From Desulfobacteraceae bacterium (GTDB lineage Bacteria > Desulfobacterota > Desulfobacteria > Desulfobacterales > Desulfobacteraceae), in NCBI GenBank assembly GCA_003354055.1, contig PIVQ01000224.1:1-9869 (forward strand): a stretch of DNA of 9,869 nt. The letters are read 5' to 3'. The position numbers and the translations under genes were made by a program. Position 1 is the stretch's first letter, and the number at the start of each line of letters is the position of its first letter. Positions 1-7,967 of the stretch are shown in pieces. Below the pieces are notes generated by a model that saw nothing but the letters and a program-made list of their open reading frames with translations, was not told the origin of the DNA and did not search any database.

Positions 1-497
1 TCTACTATTTGTGCGAATTTTTAAGTGGTGTCCTGACCCATGGATGGGTTCCGGACCTGGCCGGTCACAGCCTGGACCTAGTGCCTTTGGATTATGTGGC
101 AGATCTGATCTGCTGGGCAAGTACAAGGGAAAAAGGCCTACCCCATGTGCTTCATACCTGTTCAGGAAAAAATGGCAGTATCCCCCTGGATACCCTTGGA
201 CCTTTGGTCCGAAAAACATTCCGGAGCCACGGCCGAAAATTACCCAGATGCCGAAAGGTGTCTGCCCGGACTTTTGCCATGCTGGCAAAGACGCTGAAAG
301 CCTGTGCCCCGAAACCTGCCGGACGGCAGCTTGCCACCCTTCCCATGTTTCTGAGCTATCTTTCCACCCCTCAGTATTTTTCCAATTCACACACTTTGGA
401 ACTTGCAGACCGGGCCGGTATTTCACTGCCCGATTGCAAGAGCTATCTGCCGGGAGTATTGAAATTTTATCTGGATAGGGACAGCCACCTGCTGTGA
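1..497 (+). CDS. SDR-family thioester/fatty-acyl reductase-like protein, C-terminal part (5' end outside window)
   Basis: The reading frame is open from the left edge (first full codon at 3, Tyr-Tyr before the TTG at 9), so the TTG at 9 is not a credible start and the gene begins outside the window. About 164 residues remain. The segment LDLVPLDYVADLI resembles the substrate-side part of extended short-chain dehydrogenases of the NAD_binding_4 (male sterility / thioester reductase) type, where a conserved PxDYVA stretch follows the Rossmann core. The next stretch, VLHTCSGKNGSIPL, resembles the 'H-x-x-SG..NP' region of fatty-acyl-CoA reductases. By family such proteins reduce acyl-CoA or carrier-bound acyl thioesters with NAD(P)H. 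The cofactor-binding glycine motif and catalytic Tyr-Lys would lie upstream and cannot be seen. It could equally be the terminal reductase domain of a larger multidomain enzyme. It ends 56 bases before the convergent recB stop. The family call is moderately sure; the substrate is unknown. Confidence 0.6.
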   Translation, partial: YYLCEFLSGVLTHGWVPDLAGHSLDLVPLDYVADLICWASTREKGLPHVLHTCSGKNGSIPLDTLGPLVRKTFRSHGRKLPRCRKVSARTFAMLAKTLKACAPKPAGRQLATLPMFLSYLSTPQYFSNSHTLELADRAGISLPDCKSYLPGVLKFYLDRDSHLL

Positions 498-510
498 CCA
501 AAGATTGAGA

Positions 511-542
511 CTGGCCGCTGGTAGAGATTATCAAGCGGCCAG
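511..542. terminator. Hairpin between convergent genes, probable bidirectional terminator
   Basis: A perfect 9-bp inverted repeat, CTGGCCGCT at 511-519 and AGCGGCCAG at 534-542, encloses a 14-base loop. It sits in the 56-base gap between the stop of the plus-strand reductase (497) and the stop of recB (554, minus strand). Position and strong GC pairing suit a terminator serving both transcripts. Neither side has a clean run of T: the minus-strand side continues TCTCAATCTTT and the plus side is not T-rich. Intrinsic termination may therefore be weak or need Rho. Confidence 0.5.
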
Positions 543-553
543 CCTCATGCTCC

Positions 554-3500
554 CTACATCAATGCCTGGAATCGGTCCATGAACCCTGCCGACGGCCGGT
601 CAAAATAGATCCCGGTATTTTTTCCAGGCGTCATTCCCCGGATAAACAGATAAAAGACGCCGCCAAAATGCGTATCATAATCATAGCCCGTAAGACGCAT
701 CTTCAAATACCGGTCAAGTGCCACCAGATAGATATGGTACTGAAGGATATAATCATGGCCTGTCATGGCATGGATAAGGGCGTCAGGGGTGTAATCCCCG
801 TATACCGGCCCCAGAAAGTTGGATTTATAATCCAGGATATACCACTTGTTGTCATGGCAGGCCACAAGATCGACAAACCCCTTGATAAATCCTTTGAACG
901 GCGGCACACTCATACCGGCCAGCCGTTTGGCGTACGACGCATTGCAGGATTCGGATTCAAACAGGGCAATCAGGCCGGGCAGGTCAAACCGGCTGAGATC
1001 AAAGCAGAATTCCAACTCCACAAACCGCTGGCCCATGGAAATATCCTTTAGACGGAATCCATCCGAAAGGTCTGTTTCCAGGGAGGTCTTCAGAATATCA
1101 TCCACTGCCCCGACCGCGGCTTTTTTTAGTCCCATGCCGCTGAATCCGTATTGATCCAGATTCAAAGAAACAGCCGGATCAATGGTGGCGGCATCGATAA
1201 AATCAATGTCTTCAAATACAGAATGAAAGAAGTCCCCTGCCCCGGCCCCTTTTGGAAAGGTCGCAAGAAGGATGGGGTCTTCTTTTTCCGACAGAGCACT
1301 TCCCATTTCAGGCCGGGGTTCCGACGTAACAGCTGTCTGGTTGGCAATGATGGCCGAATAGCTGGAGATCCGCCAGTCAATGTCGATCTTCCGGTTCAGG
1401 GATAGAGGAGCCAGATCTTCTCTGGGGGGATTCTGCGATGCATACAGATCCAAAGCAGGTACTTCAGACGGACTTATGATATCAATCAAGCCCTTTCCCC
1501 GGTCGGCAAGGCGGGTAAGGTCCCGGATCAAAGAATCGTCATCACCACACCCTTCAGGATGAAGCAGCCTTCCCAGAGCAGAAGACGCCACTCCGGAAAA
1601 TCCCCCCCAGTACACCCGGCACATGGCAGAGGCCCGGGTCAGCGCCACATAGAGCAATCGCATCTCCTCGGCATCCTGTTCTTCATTCATCAGCTTTCCG
1701 GCCCTGTCGATATCCTCAGACCCCAGATCAAGACAGAAGCCGTAGGCTTTGTCCGGATCATGAAAAAGGGCAGGCCCTTTTGCTCCCCTGTATCCTGAAC
1801 GACCGGCCCATAGATAGGGGAGAAACACCACCGGATACTCCAGGCCTTTGCTTTTGTGAATGGTTACGATGGCCACGGCCCGGGCATCGCTTTCCAGGCG
1901 GAGTTCATCAGCGCTCTCTTCACGGGTCTCTTTAATCAATTGGTTTTGATACCATTTCAAAAGATAGGGCCTGGACAACTGCCGGTGAAGCACTGCCTGG
2001 GACAAAAGTTCAATCAAATGGTAAAAATTGGTCAATGCCCGTTCAGACAAAAAGCCACAGGGCGCAGGCGTTACATCCTCATCGTGGAAAAGCCGGGATA
2101 CCACGGAGACAAATCCCTTTTCCTCCCAGAGGTCGTGGTATGCCCGGAACCGGTCCTGCCATTGAAAGGTCACGGCCTCATCCCGGTCCATATCTTTAAG
2201 CATATCCGCATTCCACCCGTATACGGACGAAACCAGTGCTGCTTTAAGCCGTCCTATGCGGCCTGGCTGGTCCACGGCCGCCAGGATATCAAAAAGTTCA
2301 ACCGCTTCCACCGAGTCAAACACGGAACCGGTTTTCGATAAAAACGAAGGAATATTGACCTGTGACAGGGCCTGATGAACGGCCTCAGCCTGGGCATTGG
2401 TCCGAACCAATACGGCCATGTCGCCTGGAGAAATATCATAGGTTATTTGCCGGGTGCTGTCGGAATCAGCAAACCCTACAGCATCGGGGGCACCTTCCCC
2501 CTGACCGTCTGCCGCCCTGGCCCCGGCGCTAAGGATGGAAAGCATGTCCCGGGCCAGAATTTGAGGAATTACATTCAAGGCTGCGGCCTTTTTCACAAAG
2601 CCGCTTCGATCCGTTGCAAGTCCCTCCCTTTCCACCACTGAGATACTCATGGGGGGCAGATATGTTTTCCCGTTGGAAAGACGATCCCGGGCCGACTGGG
2701 GTGTTGCCACCGGGGTAAAGGGGATCTCCTTGAATCCGAACGGAGTCGGGGTCAGGGAGAATATTCGGTTAACCGCCTGAACGAGTTTTGGGGCTGACCT
2801 GTAGTTGACAGGCAGGGTAAAGGCCTGGCTGCAGGCTTTTGACGCGGCAAGATAGGCAAATATATCCCCGCCCCTGAACGCGTAAATGGCTTGTTTGGGG
2901 TCACCGATCATAAAAAAGGGCAGCCGGGTTCCGTCCTGAGACGGTTCTCCAAACAATTTTGAGAAAATGGCATATTGGCCCGGATCGGTATCCTGGAATT
3001 CATCAATGAGACAGGCCCGGTACCGGTCCAGAACAGCCCCTTTGAGACGATCTCCTCCTTTACTCATCAAGGCTGCTTCAAGATCGTTGATCAGATCGTC
3101 AAAAAAACAGGCCCCCTGTGTGGATTTCATCTTTTCCAGGGACCTATGGAAGTACGCCAGAAATTCCAGTTTCACTGCTATGAGGTTTTCCGTCATAACC
3201 CGGCAAAGGTCAAACAATGCTTCGCAAAGATCGAAAAAGGGATGGGACGGCGGGGTGTGGCCCGCCTTGGTCTTTTGTGCCAGACGGGTACAGGTAAACT
3301 TATACAGGGGATCCCCTTTTTCCGTCATATTAAACACCGGGTTCTCACCCTGGGTCTGCAATTGTTCAAGACTTGAATCCAGCCATTTGGGCAGGTTTTT
3401 CTTGCTGTAGCTGCGTTTGTCCACCCCTTTATGGCCCTGGATGAGACCGAGAATCTTATCTTTTTCCCGGCCCAGTAAATCCTTGAGCGCCTTAACGATA

Positions 3501-4213
3501 TCCCTGTATTGGTCCCATATTTCCCTGAACTCAGCAGACTCGGGGTTGGTCCTGATACCGGGTTTGGCCACCACCTGCCGGAATTCACCCAGAAAGCGTT
3601 CCGGCGTCATGCCGGCCAGATGAAGAAACTTGAGAAACAGAGGATCCTGATCATTGATCTGCGTAGAGAAAAAATCCATGGCTGTCTGGCGAAGAAAGCC
3701 TGAACTGTCCAAAAGCAGTTCCATATCAAAATAGGCGTTGCTTTCAAAGGCATTTTCCCTGAGCACGGAAAAGCAGAAGGAGTGGATGGTCATGATGGCG
3801 GCCTGGTCAAAACAGGTCAGTGCCAGGCGCAGCCGCTTCCGGATAAGTTCCGGTTCCTTCTGTTTGCTGAAGAATTCAGCCAGCTCATCTTTTTTGGCGT
3901 CATCATCGGCCTTCCCTTTATCCGATACTTTCTGCAAATCGCCAAATCGAGTTGAAAGGCAACCGGACAGGCGCTTTCGTATCCTCAGTTTCAGCTCGGC
4001 TGCGGCAGCTTCGGTAAAGGTAACCACAAGAATGGATTCAACCGGATATCCCAGAGCCACAAGCCTTGCAAACAATGTGGTGATGGTATAGGTTTTTCCG
4101 GTTCCGGCACTGGCCTCAATCAAGGAGATCTGTTCAAAATCCAGATCAAATGGATCCAGAGGTGGAACAGCCAAAGAGCTCTTGTCCGATTCTTTTTTTT
4201 CTGAAAACGTCAT
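554..4213 (-). CDS. recB: RecBCD enzyme subunit RecB (exodeoxyribonuclease V beta chain; helicase-nuclease)
   Basis: 1219 residues, close to the roughly 1180 of E. coli RecB. RecB is the 3'-to-5' SF1A helicase and the only nuclease of the RecBCD complex, which resects double-strand breaks and loads RecA in the cytoplasm. Helicase motifs are all visible: Walker A ASAGTGKT at 34-41, VVTFTEAAAAEL at 63-74, TIHSFC at 142-147, DEFQDTD at 404-410, GDPKQAIYAFRGGD at 437-450, LPVNYRSA at 467-474, TIHKSKGLEYPVVF at 784-797 and LLYVALTR at 853-860. The C-terminal nuclease domain is complete: His997, Asp1115, Asp1128 and Lys1130 (DYKSN), then the Tyr/Gln motif near 1155-1159 and HFGGVFYLFIRGM at 1182-1194. 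The ATG at 4213 is preferred because it overlaps the recC stop as ATGA, has GGAG upstream, and lies just before the helicase domain. A longer in-frame extension to 4339 runs inside recC and is unlikely. No recD follows; the next gene is convergent. Confidence 0.97.
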   Translation of the reverse strand: MTFSEKKESDKSSLAVPPLDPFDLDFEQISLIEASAGTGKTYTITTLFARLVALGYPVESILVVTFTEAAAAELKLRIRKRLSGCLSTRFGDLQKVSDKGKADDDAKKDELAEFFSKQKEPELIRKRLRLALTCFDQAAIMTIHSFCFSVLRENAFESNAYFDMELLLDSSGFLRQTAMDFFSTQINDQDPLFLKFLHLAGMTPERFLGEFRQVVAKPGIRTNPESAEFREIWDQYRDIVKALKDLLGREKDKILGLIQGHKGVDKRSYSKKNLPKWLDSSLEQLQTQGENPVFNMTEKGDPLYKFTCTRLAQKTKAGHTPPSHPFFDLCEALFDLCRVMTENLIAVKLEFLAYFHRSLEKMKSTQGACFFDDLINDLEAALMSKGGDRLKGAVLDRYRACLIDEFQDTDPGQYAIFSKLFGEPSQDGTRLPFFMIGDPKQAIYAFRGGDIFAYLAASKACSQAFTLPVNYRSAPKLVQAVNRIFSLTPTPFGFKEIPFTPVATPQSARDRLSNGKTYLPPMSISVVEREGLATDRSGFVKKAAALNVIPQILARDMLSILSAGARAADGQGEGAPDAVGFADSDSTRQITYDISPGDMAVLVRTNAQAEAVHQALSQVNIPSFLSKTGSVFDSVEAVELFDILAAVDQPGRIGRLKAALVSSVYGWNADMLKDMDRDEAVTFQWQDRFRAYHDLWEEKGFVSVVSRLFHDEDVTPAPCGFLSERALTNFYHLIELLSQAVLHRQLSRPYLLKWYQNQLIKETREESADELRLESDARAVAIVTIHKSKGLEYPVVFLPYLWAGRSGYRGAKGPALFHDPDKAYGFCLDLGSEDIDRAGKLMNEEQDAEEMRLLYVALTRASAMCRVYWGGFSGVASSALGRLLHPEGCGDDDSLIRDLTRLADRGKGLIDIISPSEVPALDLYASQNPPREDLAPLSLNRKIDIDWRISSYSAIIANQTAVTSEPRPEMGSALSEKEDPILLATFPKGAGAGDFFHSVFEDIDFIDAATIDPAVSLNLDQYGFSGMGLKKAAVGAVDDILKTSLETDLSDGFRLKDISMGQRFVELEFCFDLSRFDLPGLIALFESESCNASYAKRLAGMSVPPFKGFIKGFVDLVACHDNKWYILDYKSNFLGPVYGDYTPDALIHAMTGHDYILQYHIYLVALDRYLKMRLTGYDYDTHFGGVFYLFIRGMTPGKNTGIYFDRPSAGFMDRFQALM

Positions 4214-4228
4214 GGGATCAGGTTCTCC
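4210..4228 (-). promoter_or_regulatory. recC stop / recB start overlap with recB ribosome binding site
   Basis: The recC stop TGA (4212-4210) and the recB start ATG (4213-4211) share bases as ATGA. A GGAG lies at 4228-4225, 11 bases before the ATG, inside the recC coding end. This arrangement implies translational coupling and roughly matched output of the two subunits. It also fixes the recB start. Confidence 0.8.
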
Positions 4229-7200
4229 AGAAGCGGTGTATATACAGACAGTGCAGTATCCAAAAGCCCTGATTGTTCCAAAGCCTTCCTCCCGGAAAAA
4301 GGATTGCCAAACACCAGGGCTGAATATCGGTTTTGACATTCACCGGGCATAAAATCATTTCCGGTCCAATAGGGCCTTGCCTTTTCCAGGGCTTTTTCCA
4401 CGGTTTCCCCGGACAGTTCGCCGCCCTGGGCAGTCAGACTTTCAGCCAGGTAATAACAGGGGGTACACAAAAAGGGCAATACCTGCTCCTGACCGGTTTG
4501 ATAAAGCTCCACCAAGGTCTTAAGGATATCCCCTGCCCTGTCGCCTAAGGGGGTAAATCCACAGGCCTTTGCGCCTTTTTTATTTTTAGGATCCCGTCCC
4601 AGAATCCACGTCTGTCCCGGATCTTTGGCGGCAAGGGAATAAAAAAGATGATGAATCCACTCTACAAGCAGCCGGGCCGGTGTGATCGCACCAAATCCTC
4701 TGACGTATCTACCCTGAGAAAAGACATCCTCTATCCGGCCCTGAAACCGATACATTCCGGTTTGAAGTTTCATCTCAAGTTCAACAGCCAGCCCTTCCGG
4801 TTCTTCTTCGGGAATCTTTTCCATGGCCAGGCGCCTGACCGGCTCTGCAAGACCTTCAATCCGTTCCATTTCCGTTCTGCCCTTTTGACCAAAGGGCAGC
4901 AAACCTGCGGCCCGGATCAGTGCATAGGTATCTGAATCATCAATCCTGTCCATACTGAATGAGCCCAGATGGTACTGGGCCAATCCTGCGACCTGGAAAA
5001 CTTCCCTGTCCTGATGCAGCTCCGCAGGATCAGGATAGGTCGCACCAAGGGTTTGGGTAACAAAGGCCTGAACAGGATGGCGGAAGAAACGGACCAAATC
5101 GGAAATACTGATGGCAACGGGGGAATCAGTGGACTTATCGAGGTGCTTTTCGCCCGGTTCCGAAAGGTTTATGAATGTGCCCTGACCTGCATCGGTTTTC
5201 TGTTCTTCCTGAGCCCGGGCAATCCTGCATTGGGCCCAGGAATAGGAAAACAACTCCCCACAGGATTCCAACTGTTCAAAATACCTGGGGTTGAATGGAT
5301 GCAGGGGGTGAAAAACATGCCAGATATACCCTTCGGGAAAAAGAAAACCGGCCAAAGCCGTATCCATGAGTTCAGCCACAGGCCCGGCACAGGGTATGGG
5401 TGAATTATCGCTGATACTCATCCCCGTATAGGTGATGATAAGACGCTCACGGGCCGACAGCAGGGATTCCAGAAAAAGATAGCAGTCCTCTTCACGCTCC
5501 TGTTTGTCCCCGGGTCTGGGATGTGAATTTATCAGATCAAAGCCTGGAGCCCTGGATGTTCTTGGAAATCCCTTTTCATCCATCCCCATGAGACAGACGA
5601 TCTTAAAGGGAATACTTCGCATGGGCATGAGGTTACACAGGGTAAGGCTGCCGGCCAGAAAACTGCCCTGGGAAATATTTAGATCCAGCTGATTCTCAAT
5701 GATCTCCCGGATCACGGAAAACTCAAGTTTATGCTCAAAATCGGCAGCCTTTGCCTGGACTGTCATTTCGTCGATGGAGGTCAGCAAAAATCCGATGTCC
5801 CCCTCGTTCCCGTGGTCGGTTTCCAACATGGACTTCACCAGTTTTTTCAGGCAGCCCCCCCATTCCTCAAGTGCCTTGGGATGATCCAGGTTTTTGAGAT
5901 TATGGAACAGGGTTGAGGTAAAATGGGTACACCGCCCCAGAATGTCTGCATTAAGCCCCTCAAACCCGTCACAGGGCAATACATCCTGAACCAGTTCCGA
6001 TTCCCCGCCCGGCATGGCAAAGCCTGCCATCAGCCTCCGGGTACCGAATGCCCAGGTGTTTTCAGAAAACCCCTGACCGATGAGGCTCTCTCTATGGGCG
6101 GTATCTTCACCCCACAGCACACCTGCGGCTGCCAGCGCACCCTCTATTAGTTCCTGGTCGTCCAGAGTAAGGCCGAACCTGGCAGCGATGACCGGGGAGA
6201 GCAGAAGATCCATCACCTTTGACTTTTCAAGGCGGGTATCCTTGAGGTTCAATATTTTTAAAAATGCGTCCAGTGTCCGGGATTCAGATCGTTTTCTCCG
6301 ATCCGACACGGTATAGGGAATACGGGGAGCCTGGGCAAACGTAGCTTCCAGAAACGGGGCATAGGCCTCTATATCCGGCATCATCACGATAACATCGTGT
6401 GGCGCAAGATCAGGACTGGTATTAAAGGCATCCAGCAGAAGGTCTTTGAGTACCTGGGCCTCCCGCATGGGAGAGTGACAGGCATGGATGGACAGGGAGT
6501 GATCTTCAGACTCCACTAAAACAGGCTGAACCTCGCCATTCTCCCGTCGGTGGACCAGATTCAGGATATCGGATTGAATAACCGAGAGCATGGAAGATAC
6601 GGGGGCTCCAACGGATGCTCCAGATGCGACTTCGCAAGTCACCTCCAGAGGATCTGTGAACAAATCCCCAAACGGTTCATGGTAATCAAAGTTCTCCAAT
6701 ATCCCATGGAATTCCCTGCCGCTTCTGCCCAGTGCGGCCATAAGAGGATTGGCATCCTCTTCCGCCCCTGTGAATATATCATTGAACAGCTCGCCATCCG
6801 GGTCGCCGAACGGCTCCCCTTCCGAGGTAGACTCAGCAGTCAGGGCCATTTTTTCAATCTGCCGTCTGGACTTTACATCAAAGAAAAACTGACTGGATGG
6901 CGTCAGCAAAAAAAGATAAACCTCAGAGGTCCGGCCCAAAACGGCAAACGCGTCAAGAAACCTGGGCGGCATGGCTGAGACCCCGAAAAGGGAAATCCGT
7001 TCCGGCATCCGTGACACGGCTGTTTCTCCGGCCAGAAATTTTTCCAGTCGATCTGACAAGGGCACAGCCTTTTGAATCAACTCTTTCCAAAGCCTTGCCT
7101 GCCACTCCTGGTGAGGCCCGGACAGACCCGATTCAACGGGTTGGGCTGACCTGGCGTCACTTGACCAGGCCGACAACATATCCGGGCGATACACCTGGTA

Positions 7201-7635
7201 GTCATCAAAAACCTTTGCAATTTTGCGGCTCAGCTGCAGGGTTTTCCTGCCGGTTTCATCATCCCGGACATAGGCTGCAGGACCGTCAGATCCCTGAAAT
7301 ACACTGTGCCCGGAAAAATCAGATCCGGAAAAGTCAGACAGGAAGATGTCCAGGATGGTCCAGAGCATCATCTCCCGGGTCAATATTTGTTCATGCCGAT
7401 CCTGTATATCGGAAGGCCCCATGGCAAGTTCAAGAATTTCCCTGGGGAAGGCAAACTTCACATTGGCACAGACGCCGAAATGTCCGGCAATGGCCGTGGT
7501 CAGCCATTGCTTCATCCCTCTGGACTGGATACCGATATACTCCGGTGTCATGGGATCTTCAGGCACCTGGGAGATCACGGCGCACAGGGCCTCCACAAGG
7601 TGTTCCATTCGGTTGCTTTTTATCAGGTTGAGCAA
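4210..7635 (-). CDS. recC: RecBCD enzyme subunit RecC (exodeoxyribonuclease V gamma chain)
   Basis: 1141 residues with the TTG start at 7635; E. coli RecC has 1122. RecC is the scaffold of RecBCD: it splits the incoming duplex and scans the 3' strand for Chi using an inactive helicase fold. Residues 7-45 (SNRMEHLVEAL, then QSRGMKQWL at 37-45) match the E. coli N-terminus, and FDDYQVYRPD lies at 143-152. The segment 676-760, with PFKIVCLMGMDEKGFPR, GFDL, YLFLESLLSARERL and SISDNSP, is typical of RecC. The C-terminal part (about 845-1141) corresponds to the nuclease-like fold that is inactive in this family. The TTG at 7635 is chosen because AAGGAAAG lies 7 bases upstream and the first ten residues align with E. 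coli RecC without a gap. The frame stays open upstream to a TTG at 7752, but that would add 39 residues of a Gly-x-Pro repeat and lacks a visible ribosome site. Expression is coupled to recB. Confidence 0.95.
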   Translation of the reverse strand: MLNLIKSNRMEHLVEALCAVISQVPEDPMTPEYIGIQSRGMKQWLTTAIAGHFGVCANVKFAFPREILELAMGPSDIQDRHEQILTREMMLWTILDIFLSDFSGSDFSGHSVFQGSDGPAAYVRDDETGRKTLQLSRKIAKVFDDYQVYRPDMLSAWSSDARSAQPVESGLSGPHQEWQARLWKELIQKAVPLSDRLEKFLAGETAVSRMPERISLFGVSAMPPRFLDAFAVLGRTSEVYLFLLTPSSQFFFDVKSRRQIEKMALTAESTSEGEPFGDPDGELFNDIFTGAEEDANPLMAALGRSGREFHGILENFDYHEPFGDLFTDPLEVTCEVASGASVGAPVSSMLSVIQSDILNLVHRRENGEVQPVLVESEDHSLSIHACHSPMREAQVLKDLLLDAFNTSPDLAPHDVIVMMPDIEAYAPFLEATFAQAPRIPYTVSDRRKRSESRTLDAFLKILNLKDTRLEKSKVMDLLLSPVIAARFGLTLDDQELIEGALAAAGVLWGEDTAHRESLIGQGFSENTWAFGTRRLMAGFAMPGGESELVQDVLPCDGFEGLNADILGRCTHFTSTLFHNLKNLDHPKALEEWGGCLKKLVKSMLETDHGNEGDIGFLLTSIDEMTVQAKAADFEHKLEFSVIREIIENQLDLNISQGSFLAGSLTLCNLMPMRSIPFKIVCLMGMDEKGFPRTSRAPGFDLINSHPRPGDKQEREEDCYLFLESLLSARERLIITYTGMSISDNSPIPCAGPVAELMDTALAGFLFPEGYIWHVFHPLHPFNPRYFEQLESCGELFSYSWAQCRIARAQEEQKTDAGQGTFINLSEPGEKHLDKSTDSPVAISISDLVRFFRHPVQAFVTQTLGATYPDPAELHQDREVFQVAGLAQYHLGSFSMDRIDDSDTYALIRAAGLLPFGQKGRTEMERIEGLAEPVRRLAMEKIPEEEPEGLAVELEMKLQTGMYRFQGRIEDVFSQGRYVRGFGAITPARLLVEWIHHLFYSLAAKDPGQTWILGRDPKNKKGAKACGFTPLGDRAGDILKTLVELYQTGQEQVLPFLCTPCYYLAESLTAQGGELSGETVEKALEKARPYWTGNDFMPGECQNRYSALVFGNPFSGRKALEQSGLLDTALSVYTPLLENLIP

Positions 7636-7642
7636 AGCTGTT

Positions 7643-7650
7643 CTTTCCTT
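7643..7650 (-). promoter_or_regulatory. Ribosome binding site deciding the recC start
   Basis: On the minus strand AAGGAAAG (7650-7643) precedes the TTG at 7635-7633 by 7 bases. This is the best ribosome site in the open frame and it agrees with the N-terminal alignment to RecC. It argues that the repeat just upstream is leader and not coding. Confidence 0.65.
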
Positions 7651-7657
7651 AATTCTT

Positions 7658-7741
7658 GTTCTGGTATCCGCTGGTTTAGCCGCCGGTTTACCCACTGGAA
7701 TACCCCCCGGAATACCCGCCGGTAATCCCGCACAATACCAG
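7658..7741. repeat. Tandem array of 12-base near-repeats upstream of recC
   Basis: About seven 12-base units run from 7658 to 7741. The clearest five are at 7670-7729: gctggtttagcc, gccggtttaccc, actggaataccc, cccggaataccc and gccggtaatccc. The flanking units at 7658-7669 and 7730-7741 are more degenerate. Because the period is a multiple of three, both strands read as tetrapeptide repeats: minus as GLPA-GIPG-GIPV-GKPA, plus as AGLP-TGIP-PGIP-AGNP. The consensus is partly self-complementary (GGTA/TACC), so transcripts could fold. If recC starts at 7635 the array is leader; if it starts at 7752 it is a Gly-x-Pro N-terminal tail. Confidence 0.75.
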
Positions 7742-7877
7742 ACCCCTATCAACCGATCAAACCCAAATACGAGGTTTGAGAAAGGTTTTTGCCCTAATGC
7801 AGTATTGAGAACTGTTTTTCTATCAATTTTGGTTCATTACATCGATAGCGGCCAAACAAAAAGGACAGGCCTGATTC

Positions 7878-7899
7878 AATTCAAGAAGCAACTTGAATT
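7878..7899. promoter_or_regulatory. Inverted repeat overlapping the -35 element, candidate operator
   Basis: AATTCAAG at 7878-7885 and its exact complement CTTGAATT at 7892-7899 form 8-bp arms around a 6-base spacer. The right arm contains the proposed -35 TTGAAT. Size and symmetry suit a dimeric repressor site, but it could also be chance symmetry in AT-rich DNA. No regulator gene is in the window. Confidence 0.4.
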
Positions 7900-7921
7900 A
7901 AGGGGACACCACCTGTATAAG
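7893..7921 (+). promoter_or_regulatory. Sigma70-like promoter for the acyltransferase gene
   Basis: TTGAAT (7893-7898) and TATAAG (7916-7921) are separated by exactly 17 bases. They match the consensus at four and five of six positions. Transcription would start near 7928, leaving a leader of about 45 bases before the ATG at 7975. No competing pair as good was seen in this orientation. Confidence 0.55.
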
Positions 7922-7963
7922 AATGAAGGCATATCAAAAACTCCTGTTTTTTACTCTGAAAAA

Positions 7964-7967
7964 AGGG
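7964..7967 (+). promoter_or_regulatory. Ribosome binding site of the acyltransferase gene
   Basis: AGGG at 7964-7967 lies 7 bases before the ATG at 7975, a normal spacing that supports this start. Confidence 0.6.

Noticed and set aside
9..497. TTG at 9 as the start of the first gene
   Set aside because: The frame continues open to the window edge and the visible protein lacks the family's N-terminal cofactor-binding half, so the gene is cut by the window.
4214..4339. N-terminal extension of recB to an upstream start at 4339
   Set aside because: The extension overlaps the conserved end of recC, has no resemblance to RecB, and the ATGA overlap at 4210-4213 gives a better start.
6897..7631. 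A 244-codon plus-strand open frame opposite the recC N-terminal region
   Set aside because: It lies wholly antisense to conserved RecC sequence, is rich in Pro, Arg and Ser as expected from GC-rich antisense reading, and shows no domain.
7800..7819. CAGT/ACTG hairpin followed by five T on the plus strand
   Set aside because: The stem is only four or five base pairs, AT-containing and with a 7-base loop; too weak to call a terminator.
7753..7870. Possible minus-strand promoter for recC around TTGATA near 7825
   Set aside because: The nearest -10-like sequence, AATACT, is only 14 bases away and matches four of six positions; no acceptable pair was found.
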